From positions 2,108,001 to 2,172,000 of the forward strand of contig NZ_CP179930.1 in the NCBI RefSeq assembly GCF_047495495.1: a stretch of 64,000 nt of DNA. The letters run 5' to 3'. The position numbers and the translations under genes were made by a program. The DNA is from Zymobacter sp047495495 (GTDB taxonomy: Bacteria > Pseudomonadota > Gammaproteobacteria > Pseudomonadales > Halomonadaceae). Position 1 is the first letter of the stretch. The number at the start of each line of letters is the position of its first letter. Shown here piece by piece: positions 7,595-17,507 of this stretch. The notes under the pieces are model-generated. The model had not been told where the DNA came from. It saw nothing but the letters and a program-made list of their open reading frames with translations, and ran no database searches.

Positions 7595-10500
7595 ATGCCT
7601 GACTCAACGCCTGTCTCACCTTTTTCGCCACCCGCTCCCCGCTCCGCTTCCGACACCTGCTATTGGCAACAGCCCCCGGGCAGCGCGGCTGCCCTCGCGC
7701 TGGCGACACGACTGGCACAGTCTGCCAAGACACCCTTCATGGTGATCACGCCCGATATGGCGTCGGCTCAGCGGTTGGAAGCCGATTTGCGCTTCTTCTA
7801 CAGTAACAATGAGCGGCTGCAGACGTTTCCCGACTGGGAAACCCTGCCGTATGACACCTTCTCACCGCACCGCGATATCGTCTCGACCCGGCTGCGCGTC
7901 ATGCGACGCTTACAGTCGCATCACCCAGACGTACTGATTGTTCCGGTCAATACACTGATGCAGCGTCTGCCTCCGGTCGACTACGTCGCCGTGCAAGCGC
8001 TCAAGCTCGCACGCGGCCAGCACCTTGATCGCGAGCAGTTCCGCTTGCAGCTGCACCGCAACGGCTATCGGGCGGTCGAGACCGTCTTCGAGCCGGGCGA
8101 GTATGCCTTCCGCGGCGCACTGATCGACCTCTATCCGACCGGTAGCGATTCGCCGCTGCGCATTGATCTGTTCGATGATGAAGTCGACACGCTGCGCCGC
8201 TTCGATCCCGAAACACAGCGCTCCAGCGACAGCCTCGATGAGATTGAGCTGCTGCCGGCACACGAATATCCGCTGACGCAGGAGGCCATTGCGCGCTTCC
8301 GTGAAGGGTTCGAAACGGGGTTTGATGTCGATCCGCGTCAAGTGCCGCTCTATCTGGACGCGCTGGAAGGCATCCCCTCTCCAGGCCTTGAGCAGTATCT
8401 GCCGCTGTTTTTCGATGAAACCGCCACCCTATTCGATCACATCGGCAGTGAGGCGCTCGAAATCATGCTGCTGCCGGGCGTTCAGGATGCCGCTCGCCAG
8501 CACTGGCTCAGCATTCAGGAACGCTATGCAAACCTGGCCGTTGATCGGACGCGCCCACTGCTGCCTCCTGAACGTGCGTTTGTGCCCGCCGACGATCTGT
8601 TCGGGCTAATCAAGCACTATCCGCGCACCCAGTGGGTCAGCGAACCACACAAACACGCCCATATCTTTGCTGCGGCACCGCTTCCCGATATCAGCCTTGA
8701 TGGGCGCAGCCCCAAACCACTGCACCGTTTGATGGCATTTCTGGAACAGCATGTCGGCCCCGATACGCGCCTGCTGTACGTTGCCGAAAGCCGCGGCCGC
8801 CTAGAAGCACTGGAAGAACAGCTGGGAGGACTGGTCACACATGCGGCACACCTGCTGGGCTGGACAACCTTCATGCAAGAACAGGCGTCGCGCGGTATCA
8901 CTACCGGCGCACTGGGCGAAGGTGTCTGGTTACCAGCCGACAAGCTGATCGTCATTACCGAAACCGAGCTGTACGGTGACATCGTGCGCCAAAGCCGCCG
9001 ACGCCAACAGGTGCGCGCGACGGACGATGACGAGCTGGTGATCCGTAGCCTGTCGGAGCTGAAGCCTGGCGCACCGGTCGTTCACCGTGCACACGGGGTT
9101 GGACGCTATCTGGGACTGGAGACCATCACCGCCGCGGGCCAACAGGCGGAGTTCGTGGCGCTCGAATACGCCAACGGTGCCAAGCTGTACGTGCCCGTCG
9201 ATAGCCTGTCGATGATCTCCCGCTATAGCGGTGCACCCGACGAAGCTGCGCCACTGCACAAGCTGGGCAACGATCAATGGGAGAAGGCACGCCGCAAGGC
9301 AGCCGAACGCATCCGCGATACCGCGGCCGAGCTGCTGGACGTGTATGCCCGCCGCGAAGCGCGTGAGGGTTTTGCCTGCCTGCCCCCCGACGATGCCTAT
9401 GCACGCTTTGCCGCGGCATTCCCGTTCGAGGAAACCCCCGACCAGAAAGCAGCCATTCAGGCCGTCATTCACGACATGACCTCCGTACAGCCGATGGATC
9501 GCGTCATCTGCGGTGACGTTGGTTTCGGCAAAACCGAAGTGGCAATGCGCGCGGCGTTCTTGGCCGTCAACTCGGGACGACAGGTCGCCGTACTGGTGCC
9601 GACCACACTGCTGGCCCAGCAGCACTACGACAACTTTCGTGACCGCTTCGCGGATACCGCCGTCAATATCGAAATCCTATCGCGCTTCAAGGCCGGCAAA
9701 GCACAGACCGCCGCCCTCGAACGCTTGCGCGAGGGCCAGGCCGACATCGTGATCGGCACGCACAAGCTGCTCGGGCGCGACACCGAATTCAAGGAACTGG
9801 GGCTGGTCATCATCGACGAGGAACACCGCTTTGGGGTGGCGCAGAAGGAGCGTCTGAAGGCGATGCGCGCCGAAGTGGACATTCTCACCATGACCGCCAC
9901 CCCCATCCCTCGCACACTGTCGATGGCGATGAGTGGCATGCGCGATCTGTCGATCATCGCCACACCACCGGCACGCCGCCTGTCGGTCAAGACGTTCATC
10001 CAGCAGCGCAACGATGGCGTATTGAAGGAAGCCATCCTGCGTGAAATCCTGCGCGGCGGGCAGGTCTACTACCTCCACAACGAGGTCAAAAGCATCGAAG
10101 CAGCGGCTGAGAAGCTGGAAGAGCTGGTGCCCGAAGCACGCGTCGGCGTAGCACACGGTCAGCTGGCCGAACGTCAGCTGGAACGCGTGATGAGCGACTT
10201 CTACCACAAGCGCTTCAACATTCTGGTCTGCTCAACGATCATCGAAACCGGTATCGACGTGCCCAGCGCCAACACCATCATCATTGAGCGCGCCGATAAG
10301 TTCGGACTGGCACAGCTGCACCAGCTGCGCGGCCGCGTGGGTCGTTCGCACCACCAAGCCTATGCGTACCTGCTGACGCCACCGCCGAAGCAGATCACCA
10401 GCGATGCTCGCAAGCGTCTTGAAGCCATCAGCCAATCGGAAGACCTGGGGGCCGGTTTCACACTGGCCAGCCACGATCTGGAAATCCGCGGCGCGGGGGA

Positions 10501-11089
10501 GCTGTTGGGTGAAGAACAGAGCGGCCAGATCGAAACCATCGGCTATGGCCTGTACATGGACATGCTTGATCGTGCCGTGAAAGCCATTCGTTCGGGGAAA
10601 ACGCCAAACCTCGAAGCACCGCTCGAAGAAGAGGTCGAAATCGGACTGGGGCTGCCCGCCCTAATTCCCGACGACTACCTGCCCGATGTGCAGCAGCGTC
10701 TGGTGATGTACAAGCGCATCAGTAGCGCCGCTACGGCCGACGCCCTGCGCGAGCTTCAAGTCGAGATGATCGACCGCTTCGGCCTACTGCCTGACCCGGT
10801 CAAGCACCTGTTCCGTCAGGCCGTGTTGCGCCAACGCGCCGAGCGGCTGGGCATCCATCGTCTTGAAGCGGGACCGGAGCGGGGCCGCCTGATTTTCGGC
10901 AGCCAGCCGACCATTGATCCGATGGCACTGGTCACGCTGATTCAGCGCGAGCCCCAACGCTACCGACTCGACGGCGCGCAAACGCTGCGCTTCACTGCCG
11001 CCATGCCCGATGCCGAAACGCGCTTCAAGGCGATAGAGGCCCTGCTGACGCGGCTTGAGCAGAGTCGCAGCGCGGTGAACAGCGACTAA
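7595..11089 (+). CDS. mfd: Transcription-repair coupling factor Mfd
   Basis: 1164 residues (E. coli 1148). The N-terminal UvrB-like module (about 20-330) contains LPYDTFSPHRDIVSTR. The CarD-like RNA polymerase interaction domain, with VVHRAHGVGRYLGLE, lies at about 480-545. The SF2 translocase has Walker A GDVGFGKTE at about 640, DEEH at about 742 and the RecG-like motif LRGRVGRSHHQAYAYLL. A C-terminal UvrA-gating domain follows. Mfd removes stalled RNA polymerase and recruits UvrAB. The start is the ATG at 7595 (MPDSTPVSP); the open frame extends 23 codons further upstream without similarity. No partner genes adjoin. Confidence 0.97.
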   Translation: MPDSTPVSPFSPPAPRSASDTCYWQQPPGSAAALALATRLAQSAKTPFMVITPDMASAQRLEADLRFFYSNNERLQTFPDWETLPYDTFSPHRDIVSTRLRVMRRLQSHHPDVLIVPVNTLMQRLPPVDYVAVQALKLARGQHLDREQFRLQLHRNGYRAVETVFEPGEYAFRGALIDLYPTGSDSPLRIDLFDDEVDTLRRFDPETQRSSDSLDEIELLPAHEYPLTQEAIARFREGFETGFDVDPRQVPLYLDALEGIPSPGLEQYLPLFFDETATLFDHIGSEALEIMLLPGVQDAARQHWLSIQERYANLAVDRTRPLLPPERAFVPADDLFGLIKHYPRTQWVSEPHKHAHIFAAAPLPDISLDGRSPKPLHRLMAFLEQHVGPDTRLLYVAESRGRLEALEEQLGGLVTHAAHLLGWTTFMQEQASRGITTGALGEGVWLPADKLIVITETELYGDIVRQSRRRQQVRATDDDELVIRSLSELKPGAPVVHRAHGVGRYLGLETITAAGQQAEFVALEYANGAKLYVPVDSLSMISRYSGAPDEAAPLHKLGNDQWEKARRKAAERIRDTAAELLDVYARREAREGFACLPPDDAYARFAAAFPFEETPDQKAAIQAVIHDMTSVQPMDRVICGDVGFGKTEVAMRAAFLAVNSGRQVAVLVPTTLLAQQHYDNFRDRFADTAVNIEILSRFKAGKAQTAALERLREGQADIVIGTHKLLGRDTEFKELGLVIIDEEHRFGVAQKERLKAMRAEVDILTMTATPIPRTLSMAMSGMRDLSIIATPPARRLSVKTFIQQRNDGVLKEAILREILRGGQVYYLHNEVKSIEAAAEKLEELVPEARVGVAHGQLAERQLERVMSDFYHKRFNILVCSTIIETGIDVPSANTIIIERADKFGLAQLHQLRGRVGRSHHQAYAYLLTPPPKQITSDARKRLEAISQSEDLGAGFTLASHDLEIRGAGELLGEEQSGQIETIGYGLYMDMLDRAVKAIRSGKTPNLEAPLEEEVEIGLGLPALIPDDYLPDVQQRLVMYKRISSAATADALRELQVEMIDRFGLLPDPVKHLFRQAVLRQRAERLGIHRLEAGPERGRLIFGSQPTIDPMALVTLIQREPQRYRLDGAQTLRFTAAMPDAETRFKAIEALLTRLEQSRSAVNSD

Positions 11090-11190
11090 CGTCGAAGCCC
11101 ATATCGGCGCACCGAGCTTGCCAGCCGACGCTCAGTGCGTTAAAACAGCACCCATCAGCACTTGTCGGAGTGCTCCCAGCGATGATGTAC

Positions 11191-11267
11191 CACGCTCGGG
11201 AGCTGAGACCCCCAGAGGGAATCCGTGGAACCTGATCAGATTCGGATCTGCGAAGGAAACAAGCGTG
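11191..11267 (+). ncRNA. TPP riboswitch upstream of thiFSGHE
   Basis: The P1 stem CACGCT (11191-11196) pairs with AGCGTG (11262-11267). Between them are the conserved elements GGAGCTGAGA with a downstream CCC, and ACCTGATC followed by CGAAGGAA. These form the pyrimidine- and pyrophosphate-sensing arms of the thi-box. TPP binding should lower expression of the downstream thiamin genes. Confidence 0.93.
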
Positions 11268-11269
11268 CA

Positions 11270-11322
11270 CCCTGCCCCATGTCCTGCTATTGGTACGGAC
11301 GACTCACGGGCAGGTTTATCCT
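11270..11322 (+). promoter_or_regulatory. Possible expression platform of the thiF riboswitch
   Basis: CCTGCCC shortly after the aptamer can pair with GGGCAGG, which is followed by TTTATCC. This is a weak terminator-like hairpin. The 150-nt leader before thiF also leaves room for translational control. Which one operates cannot be decided from sequence. Confidence 0.4.
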
Positions 11323-11475
11323 GAAGCGCGGCATCACTGCGCCCTCGCACGCCTTTCCCCCCTCTGAATGACCAGCGTCCCACCGCGTTCCCTTTGCTCT
11401 ATTCGCTCCGAATCAGCCTGTCCTGCCCGCTGATATCGAAGGCAGCCAGGCGCATTGCGGAAAGGAAACATCACC

Positions 11476-12228
11476 GTGGAAGCGCTCTCCTCGTCATCGA
11501 CATCACCTCGCTATCAGCGTCAAATGGCCCTCAGCGACTTCGGCCTCGAAGGACAACAGCGCCTGCACGCCGCCCATGTACTGCTGGTCGGTGCGGGCGG
11601 TCTGGGGTCAGCAGCGTCCCCTTATTTGGCGGGTGCTGGCGTAGGCATGCTGACGCTCGCTGACGACGATCACGTCAGCCTCACCAATCTTCATCGTCAG
11701 GTGCTGTACAACGAAGCGGATATCGGGCTCTCGAAGGCGGACACCGCCTGCCAGCGGTTGAGCGCCCGCAACGCCGACGTGGACTGCCGCGCCCTTGCCT
11801 GCCGCCTAGAAGGTTCAGCCCTGCTGGATGCCGTTGCCGCCGCCGATCTTGTACTGGACTGCACCGACAACCTTGCCACTCGTCGCGCCATCAATGCCTG
11901 CTGCGTAGCCCTGCAGACACCGTGGATACACGCCAGCGTTGCCCGCCTGCAAGGCCAGCTCACCGTCTTCGCGCCCCCGTTCAGTCACGGCTGCTACCAC
12001 TGTCTGTTCCCCGAAGAAGCCCCCGCCGCTCCCGGCCCCCTACCCATCCTCGGCCCGCTACCCGGCATTTTGGGGGCCATGCAGGCCCTTGAGGCCATTC
12101 GCTGGCTGGTCAGCAACGATTCGCCTCTTACCCACACGATCACCTTGTTCGACGGTCAGCATCAGCGCTGGCAGACCCTCGAACGCACCGCTCACCCTCA
12201 CTGCCCTGTCTGTGGAACTCACTCATGA
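11476..12228 (+). CDS. thiF: ThiF, ThiS adenylyltransferase
   Basis: 250 residues from a GTG start. An AAAGGAAA site eight bases upstream decides this start over an ATG seven codons earlier. The E1-like fold shows the nucleotide motif GAGGLGS at 39-45, FDG near the end, and two zinc CxxC pairs, CYHC and CPVC. ThiF adenylates the C-terminal glycine of ThiS so that it can be loaded with sulfur for thiazole synthesis. Its stop overlaps thiS by the ATGA quartet, so the two are translationally coupled. Confidence 0.93.
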   Translation: MEALSSSSTSPRYQRQMALSDFGLEGQQRLHAAHVLLVGAGGLGSAASPYLAGAGVGMLTLADDDHVSLTNLHRQVLYNEADIGLSKADTACQRLSARNADVDCRALACRLEGSALLDAVAAADLVLDCTDNLATRRAINACCVALQTPWIHASVARLQGQLTVFAPPFSHGCYHCLFPEEAPAAPGPLPILGPLPGILGAMQALEAIRWLVSNDSPLTHTITLFDGQHQRWQTLERTAHPHCPVCGTHS

Positions 12229-12434
12229 CCACCACCATCACGCTCAACGGTGAACCTCGCACGCTGCCCCAAAGCCCTCTGACACTGGCTGAGCTGCTCG
12301 TCCAGCTTGACGCTACCGCCCCCGGCTATGCCGTCGCACTCAACGGCAAGGTCGTGCCCCGCCAGCACTGGGAACAGCAGACCATCAGCGGCGGCGATGC
12401 CCTGCTGCTGATCCAGCCCATCGCCGGAGGCTAA
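12225..12434 (+). CDS. thiS: ThiS sulfur-carrier protein
   Basis: 69 residues, ubiquitin-like, ending in the diagnostic Gly-Gly (IAGG). The thiocarboxylate formed on this glycine delivers sulfur to ThiG. TLAELLVQLD and the GGDALLLIQPIAGG tail are typical. The start ATG overlaps the thiF stop. Confidence 0.95.
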   Translation: MTTTITLNGEPRTLPQSPLTLAELLVQLDATAPGYAVALNGKVVPRQHWEQQTISGGDALLLIQPIAGG

Positions 12435-12502
12435 ACGGCCCGTATGCCGCTACCGCGCCACTGCCAACGCTTTCGTTCACCTTCTGTCAGGACTCTTTTG
12501 TC

Positions 12503-13273
12503 ATGCTAACCATTGCCGACCACACGTTCTCTTCCCGCCTACTGATGGGTACGGGTAAATTCGCCACCCCAGCGCTAATGCTGGCCGCGCTGGAAGCTTC
12601 CGGCGCAGGGATGGTGACCCTGGCGATGAAGCGAGTAACCGCTACCGCCAACGAAGGCGACGTCTATGCACCGCTTAAAGCCAGCGGCATCCCACTGCTG
12701 CCCAACACGTCCGGCGCACGCACCGCCGATGAAGCCGTACTGGCCGCCCAACTTGCACGCGAAGCGATGAATACACCGTGGATCAAACTGGAGATCCACC
12801 CCGATCAACGCTGGCTGCTGCCCGACCCCATCGAAACGCTCAAGGCCGCAGAACAGCTGGTCAAGGAAGGTTTTATCGTCATGCCTTACTGCAGTGCCGA
12901 TCCGGTGCTGTGCAAGCGGCTGGAAGAGGTCGGCTGCGCCGCGGTCATGCCGTTGGGTGCGCCGATCGGCTCCAATCAGGGGCTGTCCACGCGTGATATG
13001 CTGCGCATCATCATCGAGCAAGCACAGGTACCGGTGGTCGTTGATGCAGGTATCGGCCGCCCCAGCCAAGCGGTGGAGGCACTGGAAATGGGGGCCGATG
13101 CCGTGCTAGTGAATACCGCCATCGCCTCGGCCGCTGATCCCGTGCAGATGGCCCACGCTTTCCGCCTCGCCGTCGAAGCAGGCGAACTGGCACGCTCTAG
13201 CCGTCCCGGTGCGGTCACATGGCAGGCACAGGCCTCCAGCCCGCTCACCTCTTTTCTCGACACGCTGAACTGA
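12503..13273 (+). CDS. thiG: ThiG thiazole synthase
   Basis: 256 residues, TIM-barrel. The Schiff-base lysine is Lys95 in WIKLEI. Phosphate-binding segments MPLGAPIGSNQGL and DAGIGRPSQA follow. ThiG condenses deoxyxylulose phosphate, dehydroglycine and ThiS-thiocarboxylate to the thiazole. It lies 68 bp after thiS with AGGA before the ATG. Confidence 0.97.
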   Translation: MLTIADHTFSSRLLMGTGKFATPALMLAALEASGAGMVTLAMKRVTATANEGDVYAPLKASGIPLLPNTSGARTADEAVLAAQLAREAMNTPWIKLEIHPDQRWLLPDPIETLKAAEQLVKEGFIVMPYCSADPVLCKRLEEVGCAAVMPLGAPIGSNQGLSTRDMLRIIIEQAQVPVVVDAGIGRPSQAVEALEMGADAVLVNTAIASAADPVQMAHAFRLAVEAGELARSSRPGAVTWQAQASSPLTSFLDTLN

Positions 13274-13287
13274 AGGAGCCTCACTGC

Positions 13288-14523
13288 ATGAGCCGTTCAT
13301 TTTTCGGTGAGCTGTGCCAGCTCGACTGGCAGGACATCACCCTGCGCATCAATGCCATGACGGCCGCCGACGTTCAGCGTGCCCTGACCGCCCCATCCCC
13401 GGACGCCCATGATCTGATGGCGCTGATCTCACCCGCCGCCGACGGGTTTCTCGAACAGATGGCCCAGCGTGCACAGGCCCTCAGCCGCCAGCGCTTCGGC
13501 AGCACCATTGGCATGTATGTCCCGCTGTACCTGTCGAACATGTGCGCCAACAACTGCAGCTACTGCGGTTTCTCTTCGCATAACAGGATCACCCGCAAAA
13601 TCCTGAGCGGAGAAGAGATTGAGCGGGAATGCGAAGCAATCAAGGCGCTGGGGTTCGATCAGGTCGTGATCGTGACAGGGGAACACCCCAAGAAGGTCGG
13701 CATGGCGTACTTCCGCGAGCACCTGCCACGCATTCGCCGCCACTTCAGTCATCTGATGATGGAAGTGCAACCGATGCGAATTGAGGACTACGCCGAACTG
13801 CGCACACTGGGCGTTGATACGGTGCTGGTGTATCAGGAAACCTACCACCCTGCGCTGTACGATCAGCACCACCTCAGCGGCTTCAAGACCGACTTCCAGT
13901 GGCGACTGGAAACGCCTGACCGCCTAGGCCTAGCGGGCATGAGCAAGATCGGCCTAGGCGCACTGCTTGGGCTGTCCGCCGACTGGCGTACCGACTGCTT
14001 CATGATGACGGAGCACCTGCGCTACCTGCGCGAACGCTACTGGCAGAGCCGCTTCTCAATATCGTTTCCGCGTCTGCGTCCGTGTGAGGGTGGCATCACC
14101 CCCGCCGCCCTGGTCACCGAGCGCCATCTGGTACAGCTCATCTGCGCCTATCGCATCGCATTTCCCGACGTCGAGCTGTCGCTGTCGACCCGCGAATCCG
14201 CACGCTTCCGCGACCATGTAGCACCGTTGGGCATCACCAGTATCAGCGCGTTCTCTCAGACGCAACCGGGCGGCTATGCCAATACCCACGATCATCATCT
14301 CGAACAGTTCACGCCAGATGATCACCGTACCCCCGAACAGGTTGCTGACGCCCTGCGCCAGTCAGGGTTACAGCCCGTATGGAAGGACTGGGATGCCGGC
14401 TTCGGCCGCCAAGCACCTTCCGCACACACGTCATCGGACAGCAGCGACGCCCTGAGCGAGCACCCGCATCCCGTGCGCCACACGCGTCCCGCCACCGCCA
14501 TCCACGAGGAGCAGCAGGCATGA
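13288..14523 (+). CDS. thiH: ThiH, radical-SAM tyrosine lyase
   Basis: 411 residues. The radical-SAM cluster CxxxCxxC is Cys86, Cys90, Cys93 (CANNCSYCGF). ThiH cleaves tyrosine to dehydroglycine and p-cresol for ThiG, so this organism uses the ThiH route and not ThiO. AAGGAG ten bases before the ATG fixes the start. The last 40 residues form a polar extension past the conserved core. The stop overlaps thiE by four bases. Confidence 0.96.
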   Translation: MSRSFFGELCQLDWQDITLRINAMTAADVQRALTAPSPDAHDLMALISPAADGFLEQMAQRAQALSRQRFGSTIGMYVPLYLSNMCANNCSYCGFSSHNRITRKILSGEEIERECEAIKALGFDQVVIVTGEHPKKVGMAYFREHLPRIRRHFSHLMMEVQPMRIEDYAELRTLGVDTVLVYQETYHPALYDQHHLSGFKTDFQWRLETPDRLGLAGMSKIGLGALLGLSADWRTDCFMMTEHLRYLRERYWQSRFSISFPRLRPCEGGITPAALVTERHLVQLICAYRIAFPDVELSLSTRESARFRDHVAPLGITSISAFSQTQPGGYANTHDHHLEQFTPDDHRTPEQVADALRQSGLQPVWKDWDAGFGRQAPSAHTSSDSSDALSEHPHPVRHTRPATAIHEEQQA

Positions 14524-15188
14524 CCGTCACTTCAACGCTCACACGTCCCCACCTCGACCTATCGCTCTACCTGGTCACGATCAGCCTCGATGAACGTGAT
14601 GATGATCGCATCGTCGCTACCTGCCAGGCAGCCGTAGAAGGCGGTGCCACGCTGATTCAGCTGCGCGACAAGCATGCCACTACGGAGCAGCGCACCGCAC
14701 TGGCGCGCCGCATCATCGACGCCATTGGGCGTGCCGTACCGGTACTGGTCAACGACGACATCGACGCGGCAATAGCGGCCGATGCTGAAGGCGCCCATAT
14801 CGGTCAGGACGACCTGCCCCCCACCGTTGCCCGCCAGCGCCTCGGTCCCGATCGACTGCTGGGGCTGAGCGTCCACAACGATGCCGAGCTGGACTATGCC
14901 CTTGCGCAGCCCGCGGGCACGCTGGACTACATCGGGCTTGGTGCGGTCTATCCGACCCAGACTAAGGAAGTGAAGGTGCTGGGCATCGACGGTCTGCATC
15001 ATCTGGCGGCGCGCGCACGCACGCACGGCCTGCCTTGCGTAGCGATTGGCGGCATCGACGGCGAACGCCTCAGCGACATCGCCACTACCGAAGCCGACGG
15101 CATTGCCGTGGTCAGTGCGATCTGCGCCCAGCCCGACCCCGCTGCCGCTGCGAAAGCCCTACTGGCGCGTTGGAAGCAGGCGCACTAA
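14520..15188 (+). CDS. thiE: ThiE, thiamin-phosphate synthase
   Basis: 222 residues. The TIM-barrel shows GGATLIQLRDK, VNDDIDAA, GAHIGQDDLP, DYIGLGAVYPTQTK and AIGGIDGE. It joins HMP pyrophosphate with thiazole phosphate to thiamin phosphate. The start ATGA overlaps the thiH stop. It is the last gene of the riboswitch-controlled thi operon; the HMP kinase is supplied by the ThiM-ThiD fusion at 32.5 kb. Confidence 0.96.
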   Translation: MTVTSTLTRPHLDLSLYLVTISLDERDDDRIVATCQAAVEGGATLIQLRDKHATTEQRTALARRIIDAIGRAVPVLVNDDIDAAIAADAEGAHIGQDDLPPTVARQRLGPDRLLGLSVHNDAELDYALAQPAGTLDYIGLGAVYPTQTKEVKVLGIDGLHHLAARARTHGLPCVAIGGIDGERLSDIATTEADGIAVVSAICAQPDPAAAAKALLARWKQAH

Positions 15189-15377
15189 GAGACTGTTTTA
15201 TAACCTGAACGATTGCGTTTACCCTTTCTAAAACAGACGGTTTCTACCGCAACTTTGTGGTTTGACGTCCCGTCAATGACATGGGTATTGGCGTTATGAA
15301 GCATGCTCTAAGCACGGCATAGCCAAACCTGAGTGCCTTACGGCATACCAACCGCTCAGCACCGCAGGCAAAAACAG

Positions 15378-15413
15378 AAAAGGCGAGCCTCCGCAATGGA
15401 GAGCTCGCCTTTT
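15378..15413. terminator. Bidirectional terminator between convergent thiE and the flippase-like gene
   Basis: AAAAGGCGAGC pairs perfectly over 11 bases with GCTCGCCTTTT around a 14-nt loop, with T-runs on both strands. It sits between two convergent genes. The 190 bp between thiE and this hairpin hold nothing recognisable. Confidence 0.9.
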
Positions 15414-15443
15414 CTTGTCCTAGCCTCGGGATAGTCCGCTGCG

Positions 15444-16436
15444 CTACGACGCGCTGCGATGCCGCCGCAGTCTAACCAGTTCACAGCACAGCAGTGCCAG
15501 ACAGGCCAGTACCAGTGGCAGCAGTACATAGATCGCCCGGTACAGCAGAATAGCCGCCAGCAGTGGTGCTTCGCCTACCGATCCCTTGAAAGCCGACAGA
15601 ATGATCATCTCAAAGACGCCAAACCCGCCGGGTATATGACTCAATACGCCCGTCGCCAGCGCCAGCAGATATACCATCATGAAAGTGGTGAAGGGAATAT
15701 CGCCCGGAATCAGCAGGTACAGCACGGCGGACGCGCAGATGACATCCAGCAGCGTAATAAGCAGCTGCAACGCGGACAGCACCATATTAGGCAGGCGAAA
15801 CCGCCAGTGCCACAGGTGAAACTGACGCGTGAACGGCGTCGGACAGTGCGCAGAACGGCGCGTGGCCAGAATACCAACCAACAGCAGATAGCCAACCAGC
15901 ACAGCAATGCCGATACCAATAACCCAGCTGCGTGACAGATGCAGTGCCTGCGCGGCCGCATCGACGTGGATCAGTGCTGCGACAGCGGCCAGTGGTGGCA
16001 ACGCACAGCCCAACGCTAGGCTGACGAATGCTGACATACGCGCCACGTCGGCCGGTTCTATACCGTGAGGAAAGTAAAGCCGATAACGCACCGCACCGCC
16101 CGATAACATTGACAGCCCGATTGCATTGCCCACTGCCGACGCACATGCCCCCGCCATGACCAACGCTCGCGACGGCACGCTGACGCCGGCATAGCGCGTC
16201 GCCGACCATTCATAGCCCAACAGCATCACATAGCTGCCAACCGCTGCCAGCACGGCCCCCACGATCCACTGTGGCGGCACGGCCACCAGCGCCGCATGCA
16301 GTTGGCTCAGATTGATGCTTCTGACCATCGACCAACAGGCATACACCGCACCGACGAAGATCGCCACGATCAGGGCAACCCCCAGCTGGTGGCGATACTT
16401 CATCAGACGGCTCGACAGCTTCGACAGATTGCTCAT
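15444..16436 (-). CDS. YbhN/MprF N-terminal-type flippase-domain membrane protein
   Basis: 330 residues with about eight hydrophobic helices. The segment GVLSHIPGGFGVFEMIIL is the signature of the lysylphosphatidylglycerol synthase/UPF0104 transmembrane domain. The catalytic aminoacyl-transferase domain of full MprF is absent. Family members are thought to translocate lipids or resemble the flippase half of MprF; the substrate here is unknown. It starts 71 bp after hpt, with no terminator seen between, so cotranscription is possible. Confidence 0.82.
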   Translation of the reverse strand: MSNLSKLSSRLMKYRHQLGVALIVAIFVGAVYACWSMVRSINLSQLHAALVAVPPQWIVGAVLAAVGSYVMLLGYEWSATRYAGVSVPSRALVMAGACASAVGNAIGLSMLSGGAVRYRLYFPHGIEPADVARMSAFVSLALGCALPPLAAVAALIHVDAAAQALHLSRSWVIGIGIAVLVGYLLLVGILATRRSAHCPTPFTRQFHLWHWRFRLPNMVLSALQLLITLLDVICASAVLYLLIPGDIPFTTFMMVYLLALATGVLSHIPGGFGVFEMIILSAFKGSVGEAPLLAAILLYRAIYVLLPLVLACLALLCCELVRLRRHRSAS

Positions 16437-16507
16437 TGAAAGATAGGCCTCACATTCAAAGTCACGGTCGAAGCGCCCTCACTGCGCACGCTCATGGGCA
16501 AACGCTT

Positions 16508-17089
16508 TTACAGCCCTTTGGGCGCGAAGATACCCGGCGCGTTGCGCCAATAGCCCTTGTAGTCCATGCCGAAACCGAACACGTAACGGTCTTCGACTTC
16601 CAGACCACAGAAATCGGCCTTCAGACCCGGCACGGCCTTGCGATCATGCTTCTTGTCGACCAGCACCGCAGAGGAGACGCTTGCAGCACCCGCCTCGCGG
16701 CAGTATTCCAGAATAGCCGCCAGCGTGGCGCCTTCATCGAGGATATCGTCGATGACGACCACATGACGTCCTTTCATCGGCCGCTCGGGAGAAACGCGCC
16801 AGAACAATTCCCCACCGCTGGTCTTGCCGCGGTAGCGCGTCGCGTGCAGGTAATCGATTTCAAGCGGGAAACCGAGACGCGTCAGCAAGTGACCCGTCGT
16901 GATGAGGCCACCGTTCATGACGCAGAAGCACAGCGGCAATTTGTCACCCAGCACTTCCGTCATGCGCGTCGCCATGGCGTCGAGTGCGGCGTCCACTTCT
17001 TCTTGCGTGACCAGACAGTCAGCCTGCGCCATCAGCGCATTCATATCCTGCACGTGGCGATGAGAATCAAAAATCGGATCGTCTTGCAT
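16508..17089 (-). CDS. hpt: Hypoxanthine-guanine phosphoribosyltransferase
   Basis: 193 residues. The PRPP loop VVVIDDILDEGATL, FCVMNGGLITTG, LHATRYRGKT and the C-terminal ValXaaGlyPhe-like FGFGMDYKGYWRN identify the family. It salvages hypoxanthine/guanine to IMP/GMP, feeding the same pool as the pur operon at 43-53 kb. The start at MQDDPIF is chosen because homologues begin near here. The frame is open 34 codons further upstream. No strong ribosome binding site is visible. Confidence 0.92.
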   Translation of the reverse strand: MQDDPIFDSHRHVQDMNALMAQADCLVTQEEVDAALDAMATRMTEVLGDKLPLCFCVMNGGLITTGHLLTRLGFPLEIDYLHATRYRGKTSGGELFWRVSPERPMKGRHVVVIDDILDEGATLAAILEYCREAGAASVSSAVLVDKKHDRKAVPGLKADFCGLEVEDRYVFGFGMDYKGYWRNAPGIFAPKGL

Positions 17090-17435
17090 TGCCAGAGTCT
17101 TGTTCAAATGTAAGTGGGATACGGCACTACCATGCCGAAAACAGAACACCTGACGAAGCCGGAGCCAGGTCAGGTGACGAGCGAAGCACATGGAGACAGC
17201 GGGCGCACCGCCTGGGCAAGCGCACTATCGCTGCCGGCAGCATGCCGATGGCGCGGATACGTAGTCCTTCGGACACGCGTTTGCCCGGAAGGTTTTCCCG
17301 GCGGCACGTTTTCCCACTGATCTAAAGGAAAGAAGCCTCGTGCCGAACTAACGTTCACGCATGCCACATGAGAACAAAACGCGCCCCATTCCCGTGCGGC
17401 GACCATTCTACCCCATAACGCGCCGTATGCTGCAA
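17090..17435. other. Gene-free spacer between hpt and the lexA promoter
   Basis: The two genes are divergent. Beyond the lexA promoter described separately, nothing coding or structured is convincing; an hpt promoter must lie in the left part. Confidence 0.5.
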
Positions 17436-17440
17436 TTGAC

Positions 17441-17473
17441 TTGCGTGGCAGAATACACTGGATATAATCACAG
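17441..17473 (+). promoter_or_regulatory. lexA promoter with LexA (SOS) box
   Basis: TTGCGT (17441-17446), a 16-bp spacer and TATAAT (17463-17468) form the promoter. The sequence CTGGATATAATCACAG at 17458-17473 fits the CTG-N10-CAG LexA box and covers the -10 element. LexA would block its own promoter, the usual autoregulation. Confidence 0.85.
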
Positions 17474-17507
17474 AGATATTATTTCATCCAAGACGACAAG
17501 GCCTGTC